Source: Micractinium sp. NFX-FRZ
Taxonomy: Eukaryota; Chlorophyta; Trebouxiophyceae; Chlorellales; Chlorellaceae
Direction of reading: 5' to 3'
Length of the DNA: 64,000 nt
Assembly: GCA_029339195.1 (NCBI GenBank)
Contig: JAPTJF010000008.1
Location: forward strand, 345,118-409,117
Below, piece by piece: positions 52,884 to 63,925 of the stretch; positions within the stretch are counted from its first letter, which is position 1; each line of letters opens with the position of its first letter. Made by a program: the position numbers and the translations under genes. The notes beneath the pieces were generated by a model. The model was not told where the DNA came from. It ran no database searches and was given only the letters and a program-made list of their open reading frames with translations.

Positions 52884-55800
52884 TCATCTGCCGCCTGGCA
52901 TGACTTTGCTGGCAAGCTCCTGGGACATGTAGTACAGGTGTTCGTTGTCATGTGCCACCCGGAAGCCGGCCTGCCCAAGCGCGGCATCCACCCGGCCGCT
53001 CACGGCCTGCAGGGCAGCGAACCGAACCAGGGCGGCAGCAGCATCGGTGCCGGCAATTGGTAGAATGGCATACAGAAACAAAACAGGACGGGCGTGTCCA
53101 AGTGCCGCGTCAACCTGGCGGTTGACAGCGTGGCAGCAGGGTGGTACCAGCAGCGGGGGGGCATGTCGGGTGGTGGTATGGCAGGCAGCCGCCCACCCGC
53201 TGGCAGCCCTGCCCCGTTTGCCCCACCATCACACCCCCAAACGCCATGGCTCTTGCACCCAACCCTGCCTGCCTGGTAGCACAGCACAGCCATTCAGGCA
53301 GGCGGGCAGGCAGGCAGGCAGGCAGGCGGTTGGCCCCGCCCGTCGCCCTCCATATCTCTCTCTACCGGGCACGCCGCTCACCTTGAGGGCGAAGTATTTT
53401 GCAAAGCCGTCGTGGACCTCTAAGCTGATCAGGTCTGCATCCTGCACCCACGAAGTGTCGGCGCCGGGCGCAAACACCATGCCCTCCGCCCCTGCAGGCA
53501 GAGGGGTGGGCGAGCGCGGGTGCGGCGTGCGAGCGGGTGAGCGCAGCACGCGCGCCGGTTGTACAGCCCCTGCCAACCACCCCTGGCCCTGTGCCTGGGT
53601 GCGCGGCGGCTGCTGCACTGCCACGCACCCTTCCGCCACACGAGGGCAGCCTCAGGCTGAGGGACCCGCTTCAAACGACCATGAGGGCTGCTCAGCCTCC
53701 ACCATCCACCAGCAGACAAAGCGTGGGGTGTCAAACATACAGCCGCCTGTGAGTCGGGCTGCCGCTGTGACCAACAGGCCGGCTGCTCACCCTCCACATC
53801 AATTTTCACGTAATCAAAGCGTGGGATGTCAAACATCTCCGCCACATCCTGCTCCCGAGCAAAAGGGGGAAGTCCACAGGGGGAGAGGAAGGATGGGGGG
53901 TCATCGAGGCAGGGGGGCAAGCGCCGCACGGGGTGCCACAGAGGCAGGCGGCCCATGGCCAGGGCAGCGGGGTGGGCAGCGGGCAGGCAGTGACACCACA
54001 GCACCGCCCCAGCGCAGCCCCACCTGGGCAGCCCCACCTGTCCACACAGCGCGCCCCTGCCACCCAGCTGACACTGCAGCAGGGGCAGCAGGGGCACACC
54101 ACGCCACCCCCGATTGCCCTCTGCTGCATCACCGTGTTCCACGGCCCTCATTGCAGGCCCGCTGCCCCACTGTCCCTGACCTGCAGCACACTGACCATGC
54201 GCGGCTGCAACTACCTACTGCACAGCAGCACCTCCACCACCGCTGCACCCCCGGCCCGCGACCTGCCCTACCTTGACGCTGTAGGCGGGCATGCCAGGCT
54301 CGCCCTTGGGCGCCTCCTGAAAGACCTGCACTCTAGAAGCAGCGCCTTCAAATCAGTTGAACCGAAGAGGGGCGCCTGGGGCTGAGTGGTGGACTGTAAG
54401 CGCCGATTAGGAAGGGAAGGATGCTCCCCTTGCAGGAGACCTGCACACCAGGCACAGTACCAGTTGCGCCAGGTCACTGAAACAGTAGCTACGCAGCTCA
54501 GAGCTGCAAGCGCCCCGTCGGAGGCCGGCACGTTGGGAGAGTGGCAGAAGTAGGGCAGCTTGCTTCTACTGCCAAACCAACAGAGCGGTGATGGGGGCTG
54601 TGAGGGCGCGGCAGCACGTTGACCCCCTGTCTGCGCGGTGCTGAACCCAGCTGGCAAGCCGCCCACATACGGCCACGTGGGGGATGAGACCCCCACCAGC
54701 ACCGCCAGCATCAAGCTTGCCTTGCCCCAGTCTCCGTGGCTGGCCCGCACAGTGATGTTTGCAGCCCAGCCCCACAGCCCTGCGTTGAGCGCGTGCACGC
54801 CTGAAAACCTGCAGGGGCGGGGGCAGCGGGTGCAGGGGTGGCGGCAGCAGGGGCAGGGTTGGCGGCAGGGTTGGCAGGGATGGCGGCAGCAGTGGCAGGG
54901 GCAGCTTGGGACAGGGGTGGCGGCAGCTCAGCCAAGGGGGACCTGATGACCTGGCACAGAAGAGGAGCGGGCACAGGCCTGCGCACCAACCCGCGCACGT
55001 GCATGGACACGGGGTGCTGTATGGATTTCGCCATATAACAGTACCGCGCACGTGCATGCTTGCATGCCCGACCACCGCAGGCAGCCGGCCTCCCTCTGCA
55101 CCCCCTATGCCCCTCCCTCGCCCCTCCCGGCCGCGCCCCAGCTGGCGCCCCGCACGCCCTTCCCTCTCACTGCTGGGTGTTGCGCTTCAGAGCCTCAAAG
55201 TTGCCAGGGTCCGGTTCCAGGGCCACCACGACGGCATCGGGAGCAAGCATCTTGAACAGGGCAGCAGAGTAGCCAGCATTGGCACCTGGAATGAATGGGG
55301 AGCAGGGTGGGCTGGGGTGGTGTGGGCCTGGAGCGGGGGCACTTTGTTTCGCAGAAGCAGTGAGCGAAGGCTGGCATGCCCATGCTGCCCATGCCGTGGT
55401 GATAGCACATCGGGGAAAGCGCAGGCGCAGCAGCTGGCCAGGCGAGGCCCGGGCAGAGCTGGAATTGTCGTCGCACAAGCTGTGCGCCTTGGTCAGACTA
55501 GGCTTGCAGCCCCAATCGCGGTGCATATTAGTTGAAAGGGCACAGTAAGGCATAAGCCTAAAAGCGCAGCATGCACGGCGGGCACAGCGTGCCTTACACA
55601 ACGCACCTGCATCCAGGATGTACTTTGGCGGGGAGTCCTTCCACAGGGCATACAGGAAGCGCAGGAAGTGCCTGCGTGGTGCAGCAGGCAGGCGGTGGCG
55701 TTGACGAGCTGGCACGTGACAGGGTGTGGGCGCGGGGAGGCATGTCGCGGAGCAGGCCTGACAATGGGCAGCCCTGCCGGCCACCACCCCCTTACCACGT

Positions 55801-56840
55801 GTAGATTTGTTGGTGCACTCTGATGTCGGTGCTGTTAAAGCGGAAGGAGAAGGGGGCGGTGCAGCAGCCGGGCATGGGTTTCGCAGGCGGCGGTTTGGGC
55901 CTGCAGGCGAGCATGTATCAGTGAGGTCGCCTGTCAGGGCTTTAGGGAAACTGGCGCTTGACAACCAATACGCAGGCTTAAACGGTGGGTGGACAGGTAA
56001 GCAGGTACTGTAGTGTAGTGGCTCAGGATGCACGCAGGGAGGGTTGTTTCGTGGTATCTGCTGGTGGGCTGCATGCAGTGGCGCTGTCCAACCTTAGGCC
56101 CCCACAGCGCATCCGCGGCCCCGCCCAGCGCACCTGGTGCATGGCACGCTGCTCACGTCGGCCCACACCACCCTCCCCGCCAGCTGCTGGCTGTTCATCA
56201 GCAAGCGCTCTGACTCGTCCCGATTCAGCGCCATGCTGGCGTTGAACAATCTGGGTGCACATCTGGAGTACAAGCTGGCACCGCTGAGTTTGACCAGCCG
56301 GGCGGTGAGGTTCTTATCTGCTAGGGCCATGAGATTAACTGCATGGTCTGTCGGATCGGCTGCCGCAGCGTCCATTATAGTTGCGGCGGGTGCTGGGCCC
56401 GCGCCACTCTGGACTGCTGCCGCCACTGTTGCCGCTGCCGCTTTCTGTACCGCTGCCATCGCTGCCGCTGCCGCTTTCTGGGCCGAAACAGCTGCCGCTG
56501 CACCCATTTCTGCCGCTGCGGCAATCGCTGCCGCCTTCTCTGCCGAAGTTGCTGCCGCTGCAGCTTTCTCAGCTGACGCCGCTGCTGCTGCCGCTTTCTC
56601 GCCTGCCGCTGCCGCTGCCGCTGCCGCTTGCTCTGCCGACGCCGCCGCTGCCGCTGCCACTGCTCCCACCTCCTGCACCCACCTCCCGGTCTCTTCCGCG
56701 ACTGCCGGCTTCCACAACACTTGATTCTGGCTGCGCGAGTTCCACTGCGTGCCAGCAATAAGAAGTAGGAGTCCCGCGACGGCAGCCACGGCGACGGTCC
56801 TCAACAAGAGCCGCGGGAACGGGCCCCGCTGTTGACTCAT
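52884..56840 (-). CDS. membrane-anchored FkbM-family methyltransferase with alanine-rich stalk
   Basis: SAM-dependent methyltransferase (FkbM domain), probably a type II Golgi protein acting on a sugar or glycan hydroxyl. 451 residues, nine exons: 56134-56840, 55796-55831, 55607-55671, 55171-55285, 54721-54808, 54272-54325, 53791-53848, 53382-53491, 52884-53006 (1356 nt). The N-terminal anchor (VAVAAVAGLLLLIAG, about residues 15-30) is followed by a ~90-residue stalk of repeated AAAAASAEKA-like units. The catalytic part has IRVHQQIYTW, YILDAGANAGYSAALF (SAM motif I), VVVALEPDPGNFEALKRN, LNAGLWGWAANI, FDYVKIDVEGAEGMVF and LISLEVHDGF. Intron 5 uses a GC donor. An in-frame upstream ATG at 56918 exists, but 56840 places the anchor near the N-terminus. 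Confidence 0.9.
53090..53132 (-). repeat. decayed copy of FkbM last exon start
   Basis: TCCAAGTGCCGCGTCAACCTGGCGGTTGACAG parallels CCCAAGCGCGGCATCCACCCGGCCGCTCACGG at 52974. Confidence 0.6.
53680..53745 (-). repeat. decayed copy of FkbM exon 7 end
   Basis: GGCTGCTCAGCCTCCACCATC and GCGTGGGGTGTCAAACAT match 53781-53836 in order. Confidence 0.75.
56360..56660 (-). repeat. alanine-rich coding repeat, FkbM stalk
   Basis: Imperfect units of about 30-36 bases encode AAAAAASAEKA-like blocks that form the stalk between membrane anchor and catalytic domain. Confidence 0.8.
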
Positions 56841-57142
56841 AGTTTGATAGTGCAAATAAAGCTGAATGTACGCGTTGACGCTAACAACAGTCGGGAGTGG
56901 GCACAGCAGGCAGTTCATGCATCTCCCGCCCTTGCATACGGTACCCTGATTGGTACCTGGCCATTATTGAGGGCTTCGCACGTGCCCTTCCCCTTCCTCG
57001 TGTCTGCTGCTCAGGCACTCTGAAAGATCAATTGAACACTAAAAGGTAGCGGGGCAGGTGGACAGCTTCATTCAAACGTCTTTCCGGACCCCCCTCGGCC
57101 GCCTGCATGCTGCACTGTCCGCACGTTTCCAGCTCATGCAGC
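56841..57142. other. short intergenic region
   Basis: About 300 bases between the FkbM start and the 3' end of the PC-esterase-like gene on the same strand. Nothing coding is supported; it must hold the FkbM promoter. Confidence 0.4.
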
Positions 57143-57147
57143 TTACA
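57143..57147 (-). terminator. TGTAA polyadenylation signal, PC-esterase-like gene
   Basis: TTACA on the plus strand, about 60 bases beyond the stop codon at 57208. Confidence 0.5.
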
Positions 57148-57207
57148 GTGCATGGGGCGCTTCGAGCAGAGCCTCACTGAGGAGCACACACACACACACG
57201 CACACTT

Positions 57208-60200
57208 TTATTGCTGTCTTCGTCTTCCATCCCGCCTGCGCCCAGCGTCATCGGCGCGCTCGCCTCCCGCCTGTAGCTCCCGCAACCGCCGCCCCAGCTG
57301 CCACGTCCAAACATTGTACCCGCCAGGTGAACAGAAGTGGGTGCACTCCCCCGGCTCATGAAGGTCGTGCATGGGCAGCGACTCGTTCCACACGCCCAGG
57401 ACAGGCATGCCAGCCTGGCGCATGAGCGGCGTGCTGATGCGGTTGCGCCAGCCGCCGGTGACGACGCCCGCATTGTCGCCCCACAGCGTGCCATCCTGCA
57501 GCAGCAGCGCACCCTGCAGGCAGGCGGGCAGAGGACATTCGCGGCGTCAGAGGAAGGGGAGTGGGAGGACCGACGCAACGTGAGGCAGGCCGCACAGGCG
57601 GTGGGTGGGATGGGTTACGAGCATCCTTTCTTTCCAAGGCGCGACGCGCATTGTACCAATGCCTGCAGGGCAGCATGACTGCAGGGGAAGGCACGGCCAG
57701 ACAGGCGGCAGCGGGCTCAAGGAGGCAGGGATGCGCCACATGCAGGCTGCGGGGATGCCTCACAAAACAATACGGAGCAGAAGGGGGCGGGGCGGCTGCA
57801 GCACACGTCGTGCTGACCTGGAGCGGCACGCATTTCTTGTCCTTGCCCAGCTTGGCCTCCACTTCATTGGGGTTGGGGTACTCCCCTGCACAGGGGAACT
57901 ACTGGGTCGACACTCACGTGAAGACGGGCAGGACAGACAGGGCGGGGCGGGGCCAGCAACGTAGCCCATGCTCTTGTAGATGCGAGCATGCCAGGCGGCG
58001 CAGGCAAGCAGAGCAGCGGTGACAAAGCCCTGGCAGGCTGTGTGCCAGCCCTGGCACCCCCTGGCACTGAGAGCGCATCTGTTGGGCAGCGACATGCCGC
58101 AGAAAGGCCGCCCCAGGTGCTGCGCTACGTCAGTGGCAGTATGCAGTAGCAGTGTGCACCAGGCAGCATACGTGCGGTACGCCAGCATGCAAACAGCAGC
58201 ACAACAGATAGGAGCAGTACAAGCTTGCCTGTGGGCAGGTCGAAGTGCTGCAGGGACGTCTCCCGCCAGAGTGTCAGGGCCGGCAGCTGTGTGTGATTTG
58301 CCTGGTAGTAGGCGGCCAGGCGCTGCATGAGCCGGCGGTACTCATCTTCCTCTGCTAAGTGGTGCCTGCGGAGGGCAAGAGCAAGCAGCAGGCAACACAG
58401 TGGCATGCACATGATCAATGATAGCACGACACAGTGTTGTGATTGCCCTGGTGATGGGTGCTGCAACAGCCAGCTGATGGCACTGCCCCTCCCCGCCAGG
58501 CGGTGCTTGCAAAGAAAGAAAGAAGGGGGCAGGTGAGGGCCGCAGGGGTGGCGCGGCGGCACGCGGCCAGATGCCGACTGGAGCAAACAGGCCTGTATTC
58601 AACTTGCTAGAGCAGGGTAGGGCCAGGGGCTGCAAGAACTGCCAGTTACCGACAACTACTTGGGGGAGATTCTAAGCGGGAATGGCGCATCCGGCGTTGC
58701 AGCAAATCCTCATGGGACAAGCTTCCTTACAGGGACAATGGGTGCCAGGACAGGGGTGCTGGCATGAGAGGATGCGCCGCACGAGTTGACAGCACACGAG
58801 CCAGAACAACAGCAGGCTGGCCGCTAGCCCACAGCTCGACAGTTGGATGTCACCCTCACAGCGCGCACAAAGCTAACCCACGCACAGCACATGCCCATGC
58901 GCAGCACGCACAGCACGCACAGCACCCACCCACCAGAGGCCGACGTTCATGACCAGTACGTCGTCTCTGGACACATTCAGCAGCCCCAGGTTGGGCAGGT
59001 AGCTGCCCAGCAGCTGCTGCCCCAGGTGCACCTTGCCGTGGCACACACGCGTGCCGCCCACCAGGTGGGTGCAGATGGGGGCCTGCAGCAGGCGAGGAGG
59101 CAAGCCAAGGCAGGGCAAGGCGATTGGCCGGGAAGGCTCACAGAGAAGACGCAGGCCAGGCACCACTTGTGTCGTACAAGCAATCCCCCCAAAGGGCGGG
59201 TGTGAATGGGAGCCTGCAGCAGGCATAGACCACCACAGTGCGCCGACGTGTTGCCCCAGTAGTCTCAAACCCATTGACTTGGGCCCGAGGCCCCGTTTCA
59301 CGTGGGCAGTGGCCAGCTCACCACCAGGGTCGTGCCACTTGTTGCCCCACTACACCTTCTAAACCTCGTCCACTCCTCCCGAGCGAATGTACGTGTAGAT
59401 ACCGCACCTCCCATCACTCACCACCATGTCGTGCCACTTGTTGCCCCACTGGTCCCCTTTGTACCCCTTCAGCAGCAGCTCGTCCATCTCCCTCAAGAGG
59501 CGCGGGTCGGAGGTTATGGTTTCGTCCTGCCGGGGTGGCTGCCCGTCTTCCCGCTTCTCGGCCAGAGGCGCCAGGAAGCAGCGCACGTGCCGGTACCAGC
59601 GCGCGATCTGGCTGCACCAGGCACGCAGGAAATAACGAGGGGAGGGAGGAAGGAGGAACGGGGGTTGGGGGAGGCCGTTGCGGCAAGGGCAGGGTGGGCA
59701 AGACCTCAGGCAGGATGTCCTCCAGGCAGCGCCTTCCAGAAAGGGCCACGTACCAACGCACGCAACGGGATGTGAAGGCATTCTGGCCTTGGCACGACAT
59801 TGCAGCACGCCCCTCACAACACAGCCATGCAGGCAGGCAGGGGGTGGCACACGTGGGTGGCGCCGTGCACCACAGCGCGCGCAGCGTGCGCCCACCTGTC
59901 GCCCAGCATCCACAGCGTGCGCCCCTGGATGAGCTTGTACAGATCGCACGGCACCTGCAGCCACGCAGGCATTTCAAAGTGCCCGAAATCCATCAAGGAC
60001 TCGGGAGGACTGGTTGTTGATATTCAATGGAAACGATGTTAACAATCACGGTGAAGCTCTTCAAGGGAAGGTCGGTTGTGTGGTGGTGATAGTGCACGCA
60101 CGGCATAGCACAGCGCGCTGCTCTCCCACAGCAGCACAGGGAACTTGCATCAGCCTGCAGAGCACCCCGTTCAATCGAAAGAGCCTGGCAGCCTAGTCGG

Positions 60201-61216
60201 CCAGGCAGGCCTGCTCACGTAATCCAGCAAGTTGTCCAGCTGGCGCTGGCGGTACGAGTCGATCAGCCGCTGTACCGCCGCGCCCTGGCAGTCCATCAGG
60301 CCGGGGCAGCCCCACTGCATAAGGGAAGCAGGGCGTGGGGGGCAGCAGCCGATCCATTGATTAACACCACCCGCTGCCGTGAAAACGGGCATGGCTGCAT
60401 GGTGCTGTGCTGCCCATGCGCTCGTGCGCTTGGCCGGCCGGCAGGTGGGGCAGGTGGGCGGGCGGGCACCGGTGCAGCGGGCAAATCCAGGCGGCTTGGT
60501 GGGACATTCCCCTACTGTGATCCCCTCCATCCCTGCCGCCTTTCAGACAACTGCAGCCACGTGATTCAGGTACAGCCAGCAAATTGAATGGTGCCGCCCC
60601 ACGGCCACCAGCACCCACCACTTTACATGGCTCCTTGCACACCTGTGAGAGCACCAGGGGAGGCGCCCCAGCACGCACACCCTCTGCATTCCTGCGCCTG
60701 AACCCCTCCGAGCACATGTCGGCAACATCGGGGTGTGCCGCTGCCGCCGCGTTCAGGGGAGGGCTGGCGGGTGCTGGGCCGGCTGGCACCGCCTGCGGTG
60801 CGCAGTCGTGCTCTGCCGCATGCTGCTGTCCCGCCCCGCCCTGCGCTGCTTGTTGTTGCGTTTGCGTCACATTACCTGCAAATGGCGTCAACTCAGTGTG
60901 GGACTGGTGGAAGCTCTGGAGTTGCCGTCCTGCCAACCGAAGACGGTTGAAGGGGCTGGCGGCGGCGGCGGCAGCAGCAGCAACAGCGCCGCAGCGAACA
61001 CGCTTCAGATCGCTCCGAGTTTCACACCCATCCCATACCTTTTCCGCCTCCCCGGCCCTCTAGCAGCCGCTGCAGCGAGCGGTCCGCGGAGTCTTGGCAG
61101 GAAGACTGCCCACTGAGCAGTGTCCGCGCCGCAAGCAAGAGGATGAAGAGTTGCACGCCCCATAGTAGCGTAGGGCGAGGGCGCAGCCCCTTCCAGACCG
61201 CGACCTTCGCAACCAT
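57208..61216 (-). CDS. PC-esterase/TBL-like SGNH protein, type II membrane
   Basis: Likely acyl-esterase or O-acetyltransferase-like protein of the SGNH class acting on glycans in the Golgi or outside. 471 residues, nine exons: 61039-61216, 60643-60875, 60219-60314, 59896-59954, 59422-59611, 58934-59082, 58229-58365, 57818-57885, 57208-57513 (1416 nt). An N-terminal anchor (LLWGVQLFILLLAARTLL) precedes a Gln/Ala-rich linker. The family box GRTLWMLGDSQIARW has its GDS serine formed across the exon 4/5 junction. Later: DDVLVMNVGLWHH, LTLWRETSLQHFDLPTG and GTLWGDNAGVVTGGWRNR. The C-terminal box ECTHFCSPGGYNVW matches the DxxHxC catalytic box of TBL proteins, with Glu where Asp is usual. Intron 7 has a GC donor. 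The substrate cannot be named. Confidence 0.82.
59203..59232 (-). repeat. copy of PC-esterase-like exon 6 acceptor
   Basis: GAATGGGAGCCTGCAGCAGGC parallels AGATGGGGGCCTGCAGCAGGC at 59073, upstream of exon 6 in the transcript. Confidence 0.75.
59312..59354 (-). repeat. copy of PC-esterase-like exon 5 end with donor
   Basis: CTCACCACCAGGGTCGTGCC, then ACTTGTTGCCCCACT, matches 59417-59451 almost base for base. Confidence 0.9.
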
Positions 61217-61611
61217 TCAAGCTGCTTCAGAGCAACAACGTAAATTCATTACTGGGCACGAAATTGAAATTCAATTGTGATCAAACTGCACAATGGGCCG
61301 GCAGGGGATGCTGCTGTGTGCCGCCGTCGTCTGCATGGCGGCGGCGGTACCCCGCTGGCCTGGCATGCCCGCATGGCATGCCCGACGGAACTGCTCACAC
61401 GCCGCAGTTGGCTGCATGATTGACGCCCAGCCCCGAATGGTATGTTCATTCTGACATTGAGCAGCACCTCTTGATTCGACACATGATTGTGACGCATTTG
61501 TGGTGGATTCAGTGCGGGCAGGGAATTGCGTGGTCAGGTGAGGCAACAAAGTCTAAACAGAGAGGAGTGCACTCGTGGGCAAATATTGAGCTGCTTATTG
61601 AGTAGTGGGGT
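61217..61611. other. short intergenic region
   Basis: About 395 bases between the PC-esterase-like start and the stop of the next minus-strand gene. No ORF is supported. Confidence 0.4.
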
Positions 61612-63626
61612 TCAGCACAGCATGGACAGCAGCAGCTGCCAGGCCGCAAAATTCACGGGGTCTCGGCACACGCCACTCAGCGGCACGCGCACGTGGTCAT
61701 ATCTCATGGTGGGGAAGCGCAGGGCGGGGGTGCCATCGCCGCCCGCCCACTCCAGCGCCCCGCCTGCGGCACAGCACAGGGGGCATGGAGAGGGCATATG
61801 GACACATACTTTTCAGCAGGCCACTCTAATACTCAATCCACCCATCACTCGCCGACGCTGGTGTGCAATGTATGTACTGCTGGTGAGGAGGCAGCACTGG
61901 GTGGTGGCACGGCAAGCATGCCCCCCACGCCCGTCCAACCACAGCACATGCTTCGCCCCCATGCTTTGCCCAGCTACACTTCATGCATGCACCCTGCGTC
62001 CAACCACAGCACATGCTTTGCCCCCAGGCTTTGCCCAGGCTCACGCTGGTACATTGTATTGGAAGACAGGTAGCACTGGTAGTGGAAGTCGTCCGGCGAG
62101 ATCACTGCCCGGGGAGGGACGTGCTGTGTCAGCGCGTCCACGTCAACAAGCATCAGCGGGGGCAGCGTGCTGCCGCCGCCGCTGCTACCGCCGCTGCCGC
62201 TCCCGTTGCCGCTGCCGCTGCTGTCCCCGCTGCTACCGCCACCCCCGCTCCCGCTGCTGCCGACCTGATTGCTCCTGCTGTCAATGCTGTCCCCAGCGCT
62301 GCCGCTGTCCCCAGTTCTGCTGCTGCCCCCCCTGCCGGCTTCCACCATTTGGCGCAGCAGGCGGTTGCGCTCGGCCACCACGGCACGCGCCTGCACACAG
62401 GGTGGCAACTGAGGCTTTGTGGAAGCAGCTGCAAAGTTGTGCAGTGTAGGCAAATGAAAGCACACGCACAGCGTGTCAACCCCCCCCTGTGAATGTTGTG
62501 CAACACTCGGCCCAGACAAACCCACGCAAGCACCTTGGCCTTCTCAGGCGTGCGCAGGCGGTCGGTGGGGCAGGTGAGGAGCACGACCTGGCGCACACGG
62601 GAGCGCATCTCCTCCAGGAACTCCAGCCAGCCCCTGTAAACAGGGGACAGGGAGGGGACAAGGGTGGTTGGGTGGGCAGGTGAGGGGAAGCAGCAGCTGG
62701 TGCACACACACAGGAGGCGCATCCTCTAACATCTGGATCAGCAGGCCCTACGGAATTCTGAGCGAATAGAGGCAAGGTGGGGCAGGTGAGGAGGGCCACC
62801 CGGCGTGTGGGGGGAGAGCAACGGGTGCAGGTATTCAAGTCAGCCGGGCCCCCCAGGCAGGAGAGACAGGCGGGAAGGGCCGGGTGCTTGGCCAGCAAGC
62901 AGAGTGCAAGCTGTGGAGGATAACTGGGGAGCTAGGTTTTCAGGCACAAGGGGCAAAGAGTGGCAGCGCAGGCGTTGGCAAGATGTCAAGCCAGAGCCAG
63001 CAGTGTGCAGGCAAGCTGCGCCGCTGCACGCCTCTGCATTTCGCCTAGCAGCACCGGCATGGGTGGCAGTGGGCCACTGGTGCTTTGCACTGCATGCGCC
63101 CCGCCCTCCGTCTGACCGCAGCACATGCAGCATGCAGCATGCAGCTCTCAAAAGGACAGGATGACACACACACGGACTCACGTTGGCCAGACTTGGGTGC
63201 CCTCCCACACACACAGCGACAGCACCAGCAGCGTGCGCTGCTGCTCCGCGGCAGTCGACAGCTTGGCGGCTGCGTAGCGCCGCAGGTGGCGCTGCTGCCA
63301 GTCGGAGCGGGAGCCAACCACAAACTCTACTGTGAGGGCAGTGCCGCCGTTGCCACCAGCGCCCCCCCTGTCAGCAGCTGTGCCGCCGCCGCCACCGCTG
63401 CTGCCGACACCGGCGGCTGTGCTGCTGCTGCCGCTGCCGACACCGGCGGCTGTGCTGCTGCTGCTGCTGCTGGCGCTGGCGCTGACCCCGCCGCTGTCGC
63501 TGCCAGTGTCGCGGGCTGTCCTGCCTGCGCTGCCTGCTGCCTGCTGCAGCAGGGGTGTCAGGCTCAGCAGGTGGGAGAGGCCCTCCTCCATGAGGCTCTG
63601 GTTCCAGCTGCCCTGGATGTGGTTGG
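61612..63626 (-). CDS. SGNH/PC-esterase-like protein, 3' part (5' end outside or unresolved)
   Basis: C-terminal exons of a gene related to the neighbouring SGNH protein: 63182-63626, 62534-62633, 62045-62390, 61612-61763, joined in phase. The encoded part has WNQSLMEEGLSHLL, a Ser/Gly/Ala low-complexity insert, TVEFVVGSRSDWQQRHLRRY, LLVLSLCVWEGTQVW, WLEFLEEMRSRVRQVVLLT (a typical beta-strand/helix of SGNH folds) and a second Gly/Ser insert. A late ISPDDFHYQC box looks like the Asp-His catalytic pair. It ends VCRDPVNFAAWQLLLSMLC. The first exon found starts in phase 1, so at least one upstream exon is missing; the 370 bases to the edge did not yield it. Assignment to the esterase class is inference from the DDFHY box and its neighbour. 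Confidence 0.62.
62770..62812 (-). repeat. decayed copy of exon B of the right-edge gene
   Basis: GGGGCAGGTGAGGAGGGCCACCCGGCG parallels GGGGCAGGTGAGGAGCACGACCTGGCG at 62568; decodes to RRVALLTCPT against RQVVLLTCPT. Confidence 0.85.
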
Positions 63627-63661
63627 CTGCATGGGGGGTAGGGGTGCGAGAGGAACGGCGC

Positions 63662-63925
63662 CAGGTCATGTGGGCAGACGCGCCTGCATGGTGCCCTGGC
63701 CCCAGGCTGCCTAGAGTGTAGTTTTACGCAACACTGGCGTCAAGAGAGCGCAGGCGCCAGAACAGCTCATGCCAGGCTCAGGGGCAGGCCTCCCTGCATG
63801 ATGCCCTGTCCCCAGGCTGCCTTCGCCTGCATGTCTACAACCAACATGAGCGCAGGGGTAAATGAGAGAGCAGGCGCCAGAACTAAGTCATGTGGGCAGT
63901 CCCGCCTGCATGGTGTCCGTATCTA
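63662..63925. repeat. ~110-bp tandem repeat, about 2.3 copies
   Basis: CCTGCATGnTGCCCTGnCCCC recurs at 63684 and 63794, with a partial third copy near 63903, each followed by a GCAGGCGCCAGAAC block where complete. It lies just upstream of the last exon found for the right-edge gene. Confidence 0.7.
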
